From a virus, in the IMG/VR virus record IMGVR_UViG_3300032240_002285, positions 1 to 64,000 of that record: DNA of 64,000 nucleotides; one strand, 5' to 3'. Every line of letters starts with the position of its first letter. Positions within the stretch are counted from its first letter, which is position 1. Of the stretch, positions 8,982 to 17,699 are shown piece by piece. Position numbers and translations under genes: made by a program. The notes beneath the pieces were generated by a model. The model worked only from the letters and a program-made list of their open reading frames with translations. It ran no database searches and was not told where the DNA came from.

Positions 8982-9775
8982 TGAATAGAATCGTTGATTA
9001 TCAAAACTTGGCAAAAGAAATTAAGTTGTGGATTTCAGACTATGTCACCAAAAATAATTTAAAAACTTTAGTTGTTGGTGTTTCAGGTGGAATTGATTCT
9101 GCAGTTGTTTCAACACTTTGCAGTGAAACAGGACTTCCTACTATTTTAGTAGGAATGCCAATTAATTCAAATGAAAAAAATACGGAGTTATCTGAAAAAC
9201 ATATGGAATTTTTAATTGCGAAGTATAAAACAAATGTTTCAGGGTACAACGTTGATTTAAGTAAAACATTTGGTGAATTTCAATCACACCCAATATTCAA
9301 AAATAAATTTAATTCTGAATTAGGATTTGCTAATACAAAATCACGACTGAGGATGATTACACTTTATCAAATCGCAGCATCAGTAAGTGGTTTAGTAGTT
9401 GGTACTGGAAATAAGGTCGAAGATTTTGGTGTTGGGTTTTATACCAAATATGGTGATGGTGGAGTTGATATTTCTCCGATTGCAGACTTGTATAAAACTG
9501 AAGTTAGAGAACTTGGACGTTACTTGGGCATACCTCAAGAAATTATTGATGCGGAACCCACGGATGGTTTGTGGGAAGATGATAGAACAGACGAAGACCA
9601 AATTGGTGTCACTTATGAACAATTAGAATGGGCTATGGAATATGGTTTAAATAAGTTGACATACACAAATAAAGAATTTGAAGTTATGGAAAAATACTGG
9701 AGCTTTAACTTTAAGAATAAACATAAAATGGTTCCAATACCAATTTTTGATTTAAAAGAAAAAGAAATTATATGA
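8981..9775 (+). CDS. nadE: NAD+ synthetase (ammonia-dependent type)
   Basis: 264 residues. The pyrophosphate loop of the N-type ATP pyrophosphatase family, VSGGIDSAV, lies at residues 34-42. TGNKVEDFGVGFYTKYGDGG and DISPIADLYKTEVR are hallmarks of NadE, and ends with DGLWEDDRTDEDQIG. It converts nicotinic acid adenine dinucleotide to NAD+ with ATP and ammonia. There is no glutaminase domain. It overlaps the NAD-dependent sugar dehydrogenase that follows (ATGA), so it may support that enzyme, restore NAD depleted by infection, or counter NAD-consuming defences; the last two are inference. Confidence 0.96.
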   Translation: MNRIVDYQNLAKEIKLWISDYVTKNNLKTLVVGVSGGIDSAVVSTLCSETGLPTILVGMPINSNEKNTELSEKHMEFLIAKYKTNVSGYNVDLSKTFGEFQSHPIFKNKFNSELGFANTKSRLRMITLYQIAASVSGLVVGTGNKVEDFGVGFYTKYGDGGVDISPIADLYKTEVRELGRYLGIPQEIIDAEPTDGLWEDDRTDEDQIGVTYEQLEWAMEYGLNKLTYTNKEFEVMEKYWSFNFKNKHKMVPIPIFDLKEKEII

Positions 9776-10932
9776 AAATAGGAGTAATTGGTGCAGGTAG
9801 GTTAGGTCTTACATTTGCACTATTATGTGAAAAAAATGGTTACGAAGTTTTAGTGTCTGACGTTAGAGAAGATTATGTTTACAATCTTAATCAAAAAATT
9901 TGTGTTACAAATGAACCGTTAATACAAGATATGTTGTTTGAGTCAACTAAACTAAGTGCAACAACAGACAACATAGAAATTATAAAGAATTGTGATACTA
10001 TTTTCACATTTGTTGCAACTCCTTCAACAATTGAAGGTAACTATGACGTATCGAAAGTTTTTGAAGTTTCAGGAAATTTTAATACTGCATCAGCACTTGA
10101 TATACCTCTTTATAATAAAAAATTCATTATTGGTTGTACAACAAACCCTGGTGACGTGGAACAAATTCAACAAAGATTGAATATGTTTAATATTCAAGTT
10201 GCTTATAATCCCGAGTTTATTGCCCAAGGTGAAATTGTAAAAGGATTAGAACAATCTGATATTTTGTTAATTGGTACGGAATATCAAGAATTAGCAAATG
10301 AGCTTATTGAAATTTATAATAGAATTCAGACTACACCTGTTAACGCTTATATTATGTCTCCCAAAGCTGCAGAAATTACAAAAATAGGTATAAATTGTTT
10401 CTTAACAACTAAAATCAGTTACGCTAACATGATGGGTGACATCATGACAAAGGCTGGGATTAAGGGTGAGATAGATATGGTATTAAGCGCTATTGGTGGT
10501 GATACAAGAGTTGGTAAAAAATACATGAAATATGGATTTGGTTTTGGGGGACCATGTTTACCAAGAGACAATAGGGCTTTAGGACATTATGCTAAAAATT
10601 TAGGTATGGAGTTGAATTTACCATTAACTGTAGATTCATTCAACAAAGAACACGCGACTTTCTTAAAAGATTATTATGTTAGTTTGAATCCCGATAAATC
10701 TAATCCATTCGTGATGAACTATATCACATACAAAAGGGGAACTGATATTTTGGAAGAGTCACAACAATTTCAGTTGTGTATAGATTTGTTGAATGAGGGG
10801 TACATGGTAAACGTAATTGAAATTGACGCAATTAGTTCAAAACTGAACTATTTGTCAGAAAGTTATGATAATAGATTAAAATTTTATAAACAAGGTACTA
10901 AACCTGAAGGATTTATAATTAATTTACAATGA
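9772..10932 (+). CDS. UDP-glucose/GDP-mannose 6-dehydrogenase family protein
   Basis: 386 residues. It has an N-terminal NAD-binding GAGRLG motif, a central helix with Lys204/Asn208 (KAAEITKIGINCF), NPEFIAQGEIVKG, and the catalytic cysteine in GFGFGGPCLPRD (Cys262). These enzymes oxidise C6 of a nucleotide sugar twice to the uronic acid, using two NAD+. The C-terminal third is diverged from bacterial Ugd, so the exact substrate (UDP-Glc, UDP-HexNAc or GDP-Man) is open. NadE is directly upstream and overlapping. Confidence 0.93.
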   Translation: MKIGVIGAGRLGLTFALLCEKNGYEVLVSDVREDYVYNLNQKICVTNEPLIQDMLFESTKLSATTDNIEIIKNCDTIFTFVATPSTIEGNYDVSKVFEVSGNFNTASALDIPLYNKKFIIGCTTNPGDVEQIQQRLNMFNIQVAYNPEFIAQGEIVKGLEQSDILLIGTEYQELANELIEIYNRIQTTPVNAYIMSPKAAEITKIGINCFLTTKISYANMMGDIMTKAGIKGEIDMVLSAIGGDTRVGKKYMKYGFGFGGPCLPRDNRALGHYAKNLGMELNLPLTVDSFNKEHATFLKDYYVSLNPDKSNPFVMNYITYKRGTDILEESQQFQLCIDLLNEGYMVNVIEIDAISSKLNYLSESYDNRLKFYKQGTKPEGFIINLQ

Positions 10933-11657
10933 TAAAATTTGTTTGTTGTTTTTGGAATGCCGAAAAATACATAAAAAATTGTATTAAAACTATTAAATCA
11001 CAGTCTGACAAAGACTTTGAAGTTTACTTAATAGATGATATGTCAACTGATAATACAGTTGAAATTACTAAAAAATTAATTGAGGGAGACTCTCGTTTCA
11101 AACTAATTGTCAATCAAGAAAAAAAATTCAAGTTAAAAAATTTGGATGAATTGATTTATCAGTTTGACGATGAAGATATTGTGATAGAAATTGATGGAGA
11201 TGATTTTTTGTTAAACCCTGATGTTGTTTCAGACATTAGAAAAATGTATTCAGACGGTCAGGTATGGTTAACTAATGGCTCATTTATGTACTCTCACGGT
11301 GACTTAGGTTTTTCAACAAAATGTAATCCTGATACTGTTAGAAAAGACGTTTTTACCTTTTCCCATTTAAGAACTTGGAAAACTTTTTTATGGAAAGCAA
11401 TACCTGAAAGTTATTTGAAAGATGACGATGGTACTTACTTCAAGTCTGCAGCAGACGTTGCATATACTTTTTCATTATTAGAGTTAGCAGGGGAAGAAAA
11501 TTATAGATTTATACCAAAACTTTATTATGTTTATAATGCCGAATCACCATACAATGACCATAAAATTGGTAGTGCAACTGGCGGGGGACATAGAGAACAA
11601 GAAAGATGTTCCAATATAATCAGAAATAAAACTAAACTAAAAAAATTAATTAGATGA
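10929..11657 (+). CDS. GT2 family glycosyltransferase
   Basis: 242 residues of GT-A fold: MIKFVCCFWNAEKYIKNCIKT at the start, the nucleotide-binding LIDDMSTDNT (residues 35-43) and the metal-binding EIDGDD (residues 87-92). It would add a sugar from a nucleotide donor by inversion. It lacks membrane segments, so it probably acts in the cytoplasm. Both ends overlap neighbours by 4 nt, placing it firmly in the sugar operon between a sugar dehydrogenase and a GT11 enzyme. Confidence 0.93.
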   Translation: MIKFVCCFWNAEKYIKNCIKTIKSQSDKDFEVYLIDDMSTDNTVEITKKLIEGDSRFKLIVNQEKKFKLKNLDELIYQFDDEDIVIEIDGDDFLLNPDVVSDIRKMYSDGQVWLTNGSFMYSHGDLGFSTKCNPDTVRKDVFTFSHLRTWKTFLWKAIPESYLKDDDGTYFKSAADVAYTFSLLELAGEENYRFIPKLYYVYNAESPYNDHKIGSATGGGHREQERCSNIIRNKTKLKKLIR

Positions 11658-12463
11658 GTAATTTGATATCCTGTAATTTAATGGGAGGACTTGGAAACCA
11701 ACTTTTTCAAGCAGCACATGCCGTCTCACATGCAATGAAATTAAACAGAGAGGCGGTTTTTGTACCACATTCGTGGACTCCAATGCAAGGGAGACAAACC
11801 GAAAATTATCTTGACAACATTTTCAGAAATTTGAAATTTGTTGAAAGTATTGATGGATTTGAAAAAGTTAGTGAAGGTCCATGGGAATACATAGATGTTT
11901 ATGCGAAAGAACACAATACAGTTTTTGATGGATACTTCCAAAGTAGTAAAAACTTTTTTGGATTTGACGACGAGATTAGAAAAATCTTTTCACCGACAGA
12001 AGAATTTATTCAAGAAATGTATGTGAAACATCCAGAACTTAATCAAGAAAAAACTTTATCAATTCACATTCGTAGAGGAGATTGTTTTATGAATCCTGAC
12101 ATTCATCCAATCGCAAATAAAAAATATGTGGAAAGGGCACTAAAAGAGATTGGAGAATATTCTCATGTATTTGTTTTCAGTGACGATAAAGACTGGGTTA
12201 AAGAAAACTTGAAATTTGAAAATGTAACTTATGTTGATGATGTGGACTATAAAGAAATGTGGTTAATGTCACTATGTAAAAATCATATAATGGTTAACTC
12301 TACATTCTCTTGGTGGGGAACTTTTTTAAACCCAAATAAAAATAAAAAAATAGTCGCCCCTTCAATTTGGTTTGGACCAAGAGGCCCAAGAAATTATCAA
12401 GATATCTACGAACCATATTGGACGGTATTAGAGGTTAATTACGAAGACGGATGGTTAAGTTAA
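11654..12463 (+). CDS. GT11 alpha-1,2-fucosyltransferase-like enzyme
   Basis: 269 residues with the three conserved GT11 regions: MGGLGNQLFQAAHA at the N-terminus, IHIRRGD (residues 137-143, the HxRRGD donor-binding motif) and FVFSDDKDWV with NSTFSWWG near the C-terminus. Family members transfer L-fucose from GDP-fucose in alpha-1,2 linkage. No GDP-fucose synthesis genes (gmd, fcl) are in the window, but a GDP-mannose 3,5-epimerase is, so the donor may be host GDP-fucose or phage-made GDP-L-galactose. The gene overlaps the next fucosyltransferase-like gene by 13 nt. Confidence 0.94.
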   Translation: MSNLISCNLMGGLGNQLFQAAHAVSHAMKLNREAVFVPHSWTPMQGRQTENYLDNIFRNLKFVESIDGFEKVSEGPWEYIDVYAKEHNTVFDGYFQSSKNFFGFDDEIRKIFSPTEEFIQEMYVKHPELNQEKTLSIHIRRGDCFMNPDIHPIANKKYVERALKEIGEYSHVFVFSDDKDWVKENLKFENVTYVDDVDYKEMWLMSLCKNHIMVNSTFSWWGTFLNPNKNKKIVAPSIWFGPRGPRNYQDIYEPYWTVLEVNYEDGWLS

Positions 12464-13269
12464 ACATGTTATCGAGAAATTTCGCACATGACAAAGGGTC
12501 AACTGCGAACAAGGCACCTGTTCATATCGAATGGTGTTTTAACAGTTACGATAATCCAATTTCTGTTTATTTGGATAACGATTTGTTTAAAGGTATTGAA
12601 GACCACAAAGTTGATGGTGGAGAAAAAAAGAAATTTCTTTGGGTTATTGAATCAAGAAAGTTTGATGGTGGTGCAATAGACAATATCAAAAATAATTTAG
12701 ACGCAGTACTTGAAACATTTGAGCAAATTTGGACTCATAATGATGAACTATTACAGTTAAGTTCAAAATTCAAATGGACACCAGCATATGGTAGTTACAT
12801 TAAAGAATTTGGTATTCATCTCAAAACTAAAATGGCTTCTATGATTACTTCCGATAAAAGATGGACACGTCAACATGAAATCAGACACGATTTTGCTATG
12901 GCAAACAAAGACAAGATTGATGTATTTGGAAGAGGAATTCAAGAAATTCCAAACAAAGAAATTGGTTTGAAAGATTACCGTTTTTCTTTTTGTGTTGAAA
13001 ATGATACGTATGACACTTACTTTACTGAAAAAATATTAGATTGTTTTGCAACAGGAACTATACCTGTTTATATGGGTACTCCAAAAATTGTAGAGTACTT
13101 TAACTCGGACGGTATTATTTTTTTCGACGGTAATTTTGATGTATCAACATTGACAGAGGAATTATATAATTCCAAAATAGATGCAATAAAAGATAATTAT
13201 GAAAGAGTACAAAAATATAGTGTACTTGACGATTGGATTTTTGAAAACTATCTAACTTACTATGTCTAA
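12451..13269 (+). CDS. GT10 (alpha-1,3-fucosyltransferase)-like enzyme
   Basis: 272 residues. The C-terminal half has the GT10 signature: YRFSFCVENDTYDTYFTEKI (from residue 176), then LDCFATGTIPVYMG, matching the family's F-x-ENS...YvTEK...G-PVy-G pattern. GT10 enzymes use GDP-fucose. DVFGRGIQEIP resembles the family's vD-yG-g segment just before it. The start at 12451 lies inside the GT11 gene; a second in-frame ATG is at 12466. Adjacent GT11 and GT10 genes suggest a branched or doubly substituted glycan. Confidence 0.88.
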   Translation: MVKLNMLSRNFAHDKGSTANKAPVHIEWCFNSYDNPISVYLDNDLFKGIEDHKVDGGEKKKFLWVIESRKFDGGAIDNIKNNLDAVLETFEQIWTHNDELLQLSSKFKWTPAYGSYIKEFGIHLKTKMASMITSDKRWTRQHEIRHDFAMANKDKIDVFGRGIQEIPNKEIGLKDYRFSFCVENDTYDTYFTEKILDCFATGTIPVYMGTPKIVEYFNSDGIIFFDGNFDVSTLTEELYNSKIDAIKDNYERVQKYSVLDDWIFENYLTYYV

Positions 13270-13966
13270 AATTTGTTTGATAAGACAACCCGCAGGTATT
13301 GGAGACATTTTCTTTTGTCAAAAAATTGCAAAAGATTGTATTTTCAAAGGGTATGAAGTTTGGTGGCCAGTTATATCTGAGTTTGAATTTATAAAGGATT
13401 ACATAAAAGTTGATGGATTAAACTTCATTAATGAAAATGATAATTTTCCTCATAAAAACATCTATAGGGAAGGTTATAGTAAACCTCTACAAATTTCAGA
13501 TGATTCTGTTTATTTACCGATTCAACATTTTGATAGACACTTTGACTGTTCGGTAATGCACGCAAAGTACAAAATGTTAAACATGGACTATTCGGATTGG
13601 ATGGACCATTTTTCTTTTGAAAGAAATCTTGAAAGGGAACAAAAATTGATTGACTATTTCGGTGTTCAAGATAAAGAATTTGTGTTAGTGAATCGAATGT
13701 TTGGTTCACCTCCAGATTCTAAACCATGTATTCATATGGGAGAATATGAAAACTCAGTTGAGATGAAATATCTTGGTTGGGATAATTTATTTGATTGGAT
13801 TGGATTATTGTTGAAAGCTAAACACATTTATACTGTCGAGACTTCAATATTATATATTATTACAAAACTTGGATTGAAAAACGTAACTGTTTATTCAAGA
13901 CACAACCCACCAAGTTTCCATCAAGTAGAACACATGTTTGATAAAGATTTAACTTATATATTATGA
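13262..13966 (+). CDS. GT9 (heptosyltransferase)-like protein
   Basis: 234 residues, beginning ICLIRQPAGIGDIFFCQKIA, the N-terminal signature of ADP-heptose:LPS heptosyltransferase-type (GT9) proteins. The later IYTVETSILYIITKLGL resembles their donor-side segment, where a Ser/Thr-rich loop precedes a helix. It is shorter than typical GT9 enzymes (about 320-350 residues), so it may be a reduced or diverged member. It overlaps both neighbours by 4-8 nt. Confidence 0.75.
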   Translation: MSKICLIRQPAGIGDIFFCQKIAKDCIFKGYEVWWPVISEFEFIKDYIKVDGLNFINENDNFPHKNIYREGYSKPLQISDDSVYLPIQHFDRHFDCSVMHAKYKMLNMDYSDWMDHFSFERNLEREQKLIDYFGVQDKEFVLVNRMFGSPPDSKPCIHMGEYENSVEMKYLGWDNLFDWIGLLLKAKHIYTVETSILYIITKLGLKNVTVYSRHNPPSFHQVEHMFDKDLTYIL

Positions 13967-14346
13967 TTTATACACCAGTAAGTGTAGGGGAATTGATTGA
14001 CAAATTATCAATCCTACAAGTAAAAAAAACAAAAATTACTAACAAAGAAAAGTTAGATTACGTAAATAAAGAGTTCGAATTGTTGTATAATTTATCTTCG
14101 GTTTATTTAGATAACAAAGAACTTGAAACATTATATCACATATTAGTAAAAACAAATTCAAAACTTTGGGACATTGAAGATAAACTTCGAGTTTTGGAAA
14201 GTAAAAAAAAGTTTGACGATGAATTTGTTGAATTAGCAAGAAATGTTTATTTTACCAATGATGAAAGATTCAGTCTAAAAAATCAAATAAATAAAATTAC
14301 AGACTCTGAAATCAGAGAAATAAAAGAGTACATTGAATACCAATAA
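13963..14346 (+). CDS. DUF6165 family protein
   Basis: 127 residues starting YTPVSVGELIDKLSILQVKK, which is the hallmark of DUF6165, a helical family commonly found beside glycosyltransferases. The rest is helical and charged (KLDYVNKEFELLYNLSSVYL; KLWDIEDKLRVLE). Its biochemical role is unknown to me; its co-occurrence with sugar genes suggests an accessory part in glycan building. It overlaps the upstream gene by 4 nt. Confidence 0.8.
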   Translation: MIYTPVSVGELIDKLSILQVKKTKITNKEKLDYVNKEFELLYNLSSVYLDNKELETLYHILVKTNSKLWDIEDKLRVLESKKKFDDEFVELARNVYFTNDERFSLKNQINKITDSEIREIKEYIEYQ

Positions 14347-14347
14347 G

Positions 14348-15019
14348 ATGATAGAGAACATTAAAGAATCACTGAAAAATTATTTTGAAGACGAAAGTTT
14401 GATTAACCCTGAAGGAACGCCAGGCTCTGAAACTGGTTATCCCGAAAGAGATGTAAATTGGATGAGAGAAAACTTAATCCCAAGAATTAATAATTTAATC
14501 GATAAAACCATAAATAAAAATTGTTTGGACGTTGGATGTGCTCAAGGATATTTTACAAGGGTTTTGAATGAAACTTTTGAAAAAACTTATGGTATTGATT
14601 TATCAAACAACAGAATTAATTATGCTAAAAAATATGAGACTGAAACTTTGAAATTTGTTCAATCAGACTTGACTGAAAGTTTTATTGACAAATTACCTAT
14701 AAAGTTTGATTTTATGTTCACAAATGCGGTTCTTCCACATATTCCTTTAGAATTTAAATCAGATGTTTTAAAGAATTTGGCAGAGGTTGCAAATCCAGGT
14801 TGTATTTTTGTAATGTATGATGGAATGTTAGATGATGAGGGAAAACATAAACACGATGGAAACAAACAAGCCGATTTTGAAAATTGGAATGGAAAACAAA
14901 TTATAAGAGTTGTTTTTATTAGTGAAAAATGGTTACGTGAAAATGCTAAAGATTGGGAAATATTACAAATTAATAACATCGGTTACGGAACTGAAGAAAT
15001 AGTTTTGAAAAGAAAATAA
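14348..15019 (+). CDS. Class I SAM-dependent methyltransferase
   Basis: 223 residues from ATG 14348 (an upstream in-frame TTG at 14333 would overlap the previous gene and is less likely). Motif I is CLDVGCAQGYFTR, followed by the acidic residue in YGIDLSNNRINYAKK, and motif IV-like FDFMFTNAVLPHIP. It transfers a methyl group from S-adenosylmethionine to a small molecule or sugar; in this context O- or N-methylation of the phage-made glycan is the best guess. Confidence 0.9.
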   Translation: MIENIKESLKNYFEDESLINPEGTPGSETGYPERDVNWMRENLIPRINNLIDKTINKNCLDVGCAQGYFTRVLNETFEKTYGIDLSNNRINYAKKYETETLKFVQSDLTESFIDKLPIKFDFMFTNAVLPHIPLEFKSDVLKNLAEVANPGCIFVMYDGMLDDEGKHKHDGNKQADFENWNGKQIIRVVFISEKWLRENAKDWEILQINNIGYGTEEIVLKRK

Positions 15020-15056
15020 TTTCAGAATAAGTTTGTAAAAAACTCAGAGATAATAT

Positions 15057-15887
15057 ATGAAAAAATCGGTAATTTTAACATCAAGGAATGATAACTATGG
15101 AGGTAATTTACACCAAAGGACTACTATGGCGATTAGTTCACTAATAGAAAATCATGACGAAGTTATTTTTGTTGATTGGAAAACAAAAGATGGTGAAGGT
15201 GTAATTTCAAGTATTAAATACAAATTACCCCACACTAAAAAGTTAAAATGTGTTCAAGTCTCAACTGATTTTTTGAATGAAAAATATCCTGATATTTCAA
15301 ACTACACAATAGTAGAATCTATTGGTAGAAATATTGGTATCAGAAGAGCGGATAATGATTATATTATTTCAACTAACATAGACATTGTTACAACACCTTT
15401 AGATAATTCAGTATTAAAAGAAAACATTTTTTATACAGTACCTAGAAGAGATGTTGATGAAGCTTTTCATTTAGGATTTCAATCATACGAGGAGTTGTAT
15501 AATACACTTTGGAACAATAAAGAATCTTACAGACCAAAAGAAAGAATTGAAACTAACGAAGATAAGTGGTCTTTGATTAATTGTTGTGGAGATTATCAAG
15601 TTGGTCATAGAAATGTTTGGAATCAAATGAAGGGATTTGAAGAGTCAGTTTTGTTTGGTTGTGGTATTGACACTAATGTAATGAAAAAAGCATCTTGGTA
15701 CTCAACTATTGAAGTTTTAGACCATTACATTTTCCATCTCAATCATGGAAAAAATGGAAATATGGAAGAAAATGAATCTATACCTCCCATGTCCGAACAA
15801 AATTCAATCATTAAAGATTTCAACGAAACTACAAACTCTGATAACTGGGGAATGTTTAATGAAGATTTACCAATAGAATTAATTTAG
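15057..15887 (+). CDS. GT-A type glycosyltransferase
   Basis: 276 residues. MKKSVILTSRNDNYGGNLHQ resembles the start of GT2 and related GT-A enzymes, and the metal site is in IISTNIDIVTTP (a DxD-like NID). CGDYQVGHRNVWNQMKGFEE corresponds to the acceptor-side helix with its conserved G-F-E ending. It is preceded by a 37-bp gap, one of the few gaps of that size in the operon, and followed at 1-nt spacing by the acyltransferase gene. Confidence 0.85.
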   Translation: MKKSVILTSRNDNYGGNLHQRTTMAISSLIENHDEVIFVDWKTKDGEGVISSIKYKLPHTKKLKCVQVSTDFLNEKYPDISNYTIVESIGRNIGIRRADNDYIISTNIDIVTTPLDNSVLKENIFYTVPRRDVDEAFHLGFQSYEELYNTLWNNKESYRPKERIETNEDKWSLINCCGDYQVGHRNVWNQMKGFEESVLFGCGIDTNVMKKASWYSTIEVLDHYIFHLNHGKNGNMEENESIPPMSEQNSIIKDFNETTNSDNWGMFNEDLPIELI

Positions 15888-15888
15888 A

Positions 15889-16533
15889 ATGGCAACAGTA
15901 TTAAGAATTCCAAAAACAATTTTTATCGTTGGTGGTAATGCTGGTGCTAAAATAGTAACAAACATTTTTAAGATGACACACCCTAATCATGGGTTACGTT
16001 ATGTTGAATGTTTCTGTGATGAGATAACAACTAATCGGTTATTCCGAACAGTTGAAGAATCTTTGGATACATTAAAAGATGAAAACATAGACTATTTTAT
16101 TGCAACTGGGGATAATGAATTACGAAAAAAACACTACGAGTTAATTAAGAATTACACTAATAAAGAACCTATTAATTGTATTCACCCTACCGCAGTTATT
16201 GAATCAAGTTTGGTTGGACATGGTAATTTAATTTGTCCAAATGCGGTTACACATATAGATTCTAAAATCCATAACTGTACTATAATCAATACTGGTTCAG
16301 TTGTTGAACATGATTGTGAAGTAAAAAGTTTTTCTCAAATTTCTCCTAATGTAACTTTATGTGGATACGTTAGTATTGGTGAAGGTTCATTTATTGGAGC
16401 AGGAAGTACCATAATTCCAAAAATATCGGTAGGGTACGACTCTATTGTTGCCGCAGGTTCTGTTGTAATAAAAGATGTCCAACATTGTACCATGGTTGCT
16501 GGTGTACCAGCAAAAATAAAAAAACATTTATAA
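15889..16533 (+). CDS. NeuD/PglD-like sugar O/N-acyltransferase
   Basis: 214 residues. The N-terminal half is a small Rossmann-like domain (IFIVGGNAGAKIV); from residue about 95 comes a left-handed beta-helix of hexapeptide repeats (HPTAVIESSLVGHGNLICPN; IGEGSFIGAGSTI; DSIVAAGSVVIKDV), ending VAGVPAKIKKHL. The catalytic His of the family is likely in VVEHDCEV. Such enzymes acetylate amino sugars using acetyl-CoA. The aminotransferase gene directly follows, so an N-acylated amino sugar product is likely. Confidence 0.92.
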   Translation: MATVLRIPKTIFIVGGNAGAKIVTNIFKMTHPNHGLRYVECFCDEITTNRLFRTVEESLDTLKDENIDYFIATGDNELRKKHYELIKNYTNKEPINCIHPTAVIESSLVGHGNLICPNAVTHIDSKIHNCTIINTGSVVEHDCEVKSFSQISPNVTLCGYVSIGEGSFIGAGSTIIPKISVGYDSIVAAGSVVIKDVQHCTMVAGVPAKIKKHL

Positions 16534-16535
16534 TA

Positions 16536-17699
16536 ATGAAAAATTTTAATATACCTATCTTCAGACTTAAATTTGATTTTATGTCAAAGATTAAATTCTT
16601 AAAAGGTTCATGGGACATCTTATCATCAGATAGACCATTAGGAGAATCAAAATATGTAAAAGAATTTGAAGACAAATTTGCAAAACTTTCTGATTCAAAA
16701 TATTCTTTAGCTTGTTCTAATGGAACAACCGCAATTGAATTGGCTTTGAAGTCAATTGATGTTAGAGGTAAAAAAGTTTTAATACCGTCAAACACATTCT
16801 TTGCAACAAGTGTTGCGGTTACAAATGCTGGTGGTAGTGTAGAACTTGTTGATATGGAATCAGATTCATTTTCAATGTGTCCTGATGATTTAGAAAAAAA
16901 AATAACACCTGAGGTTGGAGCGGTTATTATTGTTCATATTGGTGGAATCATATCTAACAAAATGACTAAAATAGTTAACTTGTGTAAAAAAAATAAAGTT
17001 CATTTAATTGAAGATGCTGCACATGCACATTGTTCGGTAAGTGGAAATTATAAAGCTGGCACCATAGGTTCGATTGGTTGTTTTTCATTTTTCCCTACAA
17101 AAGTTATGACAACAGGTGAAGGTGGAATAATAACAACAAATAACCAAGAGTTATATGAGAAAATGAAGTCACTCAAAAATTTTGGTAGAGACAACAAAGA
17201 CGGTGGTATCATCATCAATGATGGAGGTAACAATTTCAAAATAAATGAATTTACTGGATTGTTAGGAAGTATTGAGTGTGATAGAGTTCTTTCAAGAATA
17301 AGTAAAAGAACGGAGTTACTAGAAAGATATTTTACTAATCTAAAAGAAACAAAATACTTTGTTTTGAAACAAAAGGGAAAGGGAGTTTGTTCTTATTATA
17401 AGGCTATTGTTAAGACCCCAATTGATAGTGTTTGGTTGAAAAAATACTGTAAAGAAAAGAATATTACATTGACTGGAGAAGTATATAAAATACCTGTTCA
17501 TCAACAACCTCTATACAAAAGTAAATTTTCCTATGTAAATTTACCAAAAACTGATTATTATTGTAATCATCATATATGCCCACCACTTTATCCTGAATTG
17601 TCTTTTGATGAAATTGATTACATATGTGATGTATTAAAACAAGCATTAGTTGATTATGAAGAACAGAGTCGCAAAACTAACTCAAATAAGAAAAATTGA
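16536..17699 (+). CDS. DegT/DnrJ/EryC1 sugar aminotransferase
   Basis: 387 residues from ATG 16536. The fold type I PLP site is clear: Lys189 in FSFFPTKVMTTGEGG, the Asp/His segment IEDAAHAHCS, and the substrate-loop SNGTTAIELAL. It transfers an amino group from glutamate to a keto sugar or keto-cyclitol. An in-frame TTG upstream at 16485 lies within the acyltransferase gene and is rejected as start. The dehydrogenase that could make the keto substrate is the next, overlapping gene. Confidence 0.95.
   Translation: MKNFNIPIFRLKFDFMSKIKFLKGSWDILSSDRPLGESKYVKEFEDKFAKLSDSKYSLACSNGTTAIELALKSIDVRGKKVLIPSNTFFATSVAVTNAGGSVELVDMESDSFSMCPDDLEKKITPEVGAVIIVHIGGIISNKMTKIVNLCKKNKVHLIEDAAHAHCSVSGNYKAGTIGSIGCFSFFPTKVMTTGEGGIITTNNQELYEKMKSLKNFGRDNKDGGIIINDGGNNFKINEFTGLLGSIECDRVLSRISKRTELLERYFTNLKETKYFVLKQKGKGVCSYYKAIVKTPIDSVWLKKYCKEKNITLTGEVYKIPVHQQPLYKSKFSYVNLPKTDYYCNHHICPPLYPELSFDEIDYICDVLKQALVDYEEQSRKTNSNKKN

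Noticed and set aside
15020-15056. Promoter inside the sugar operon
   Set aside because: The 37-bp gap has a TTTG but no matching -7 element at the right distance and no late motif.
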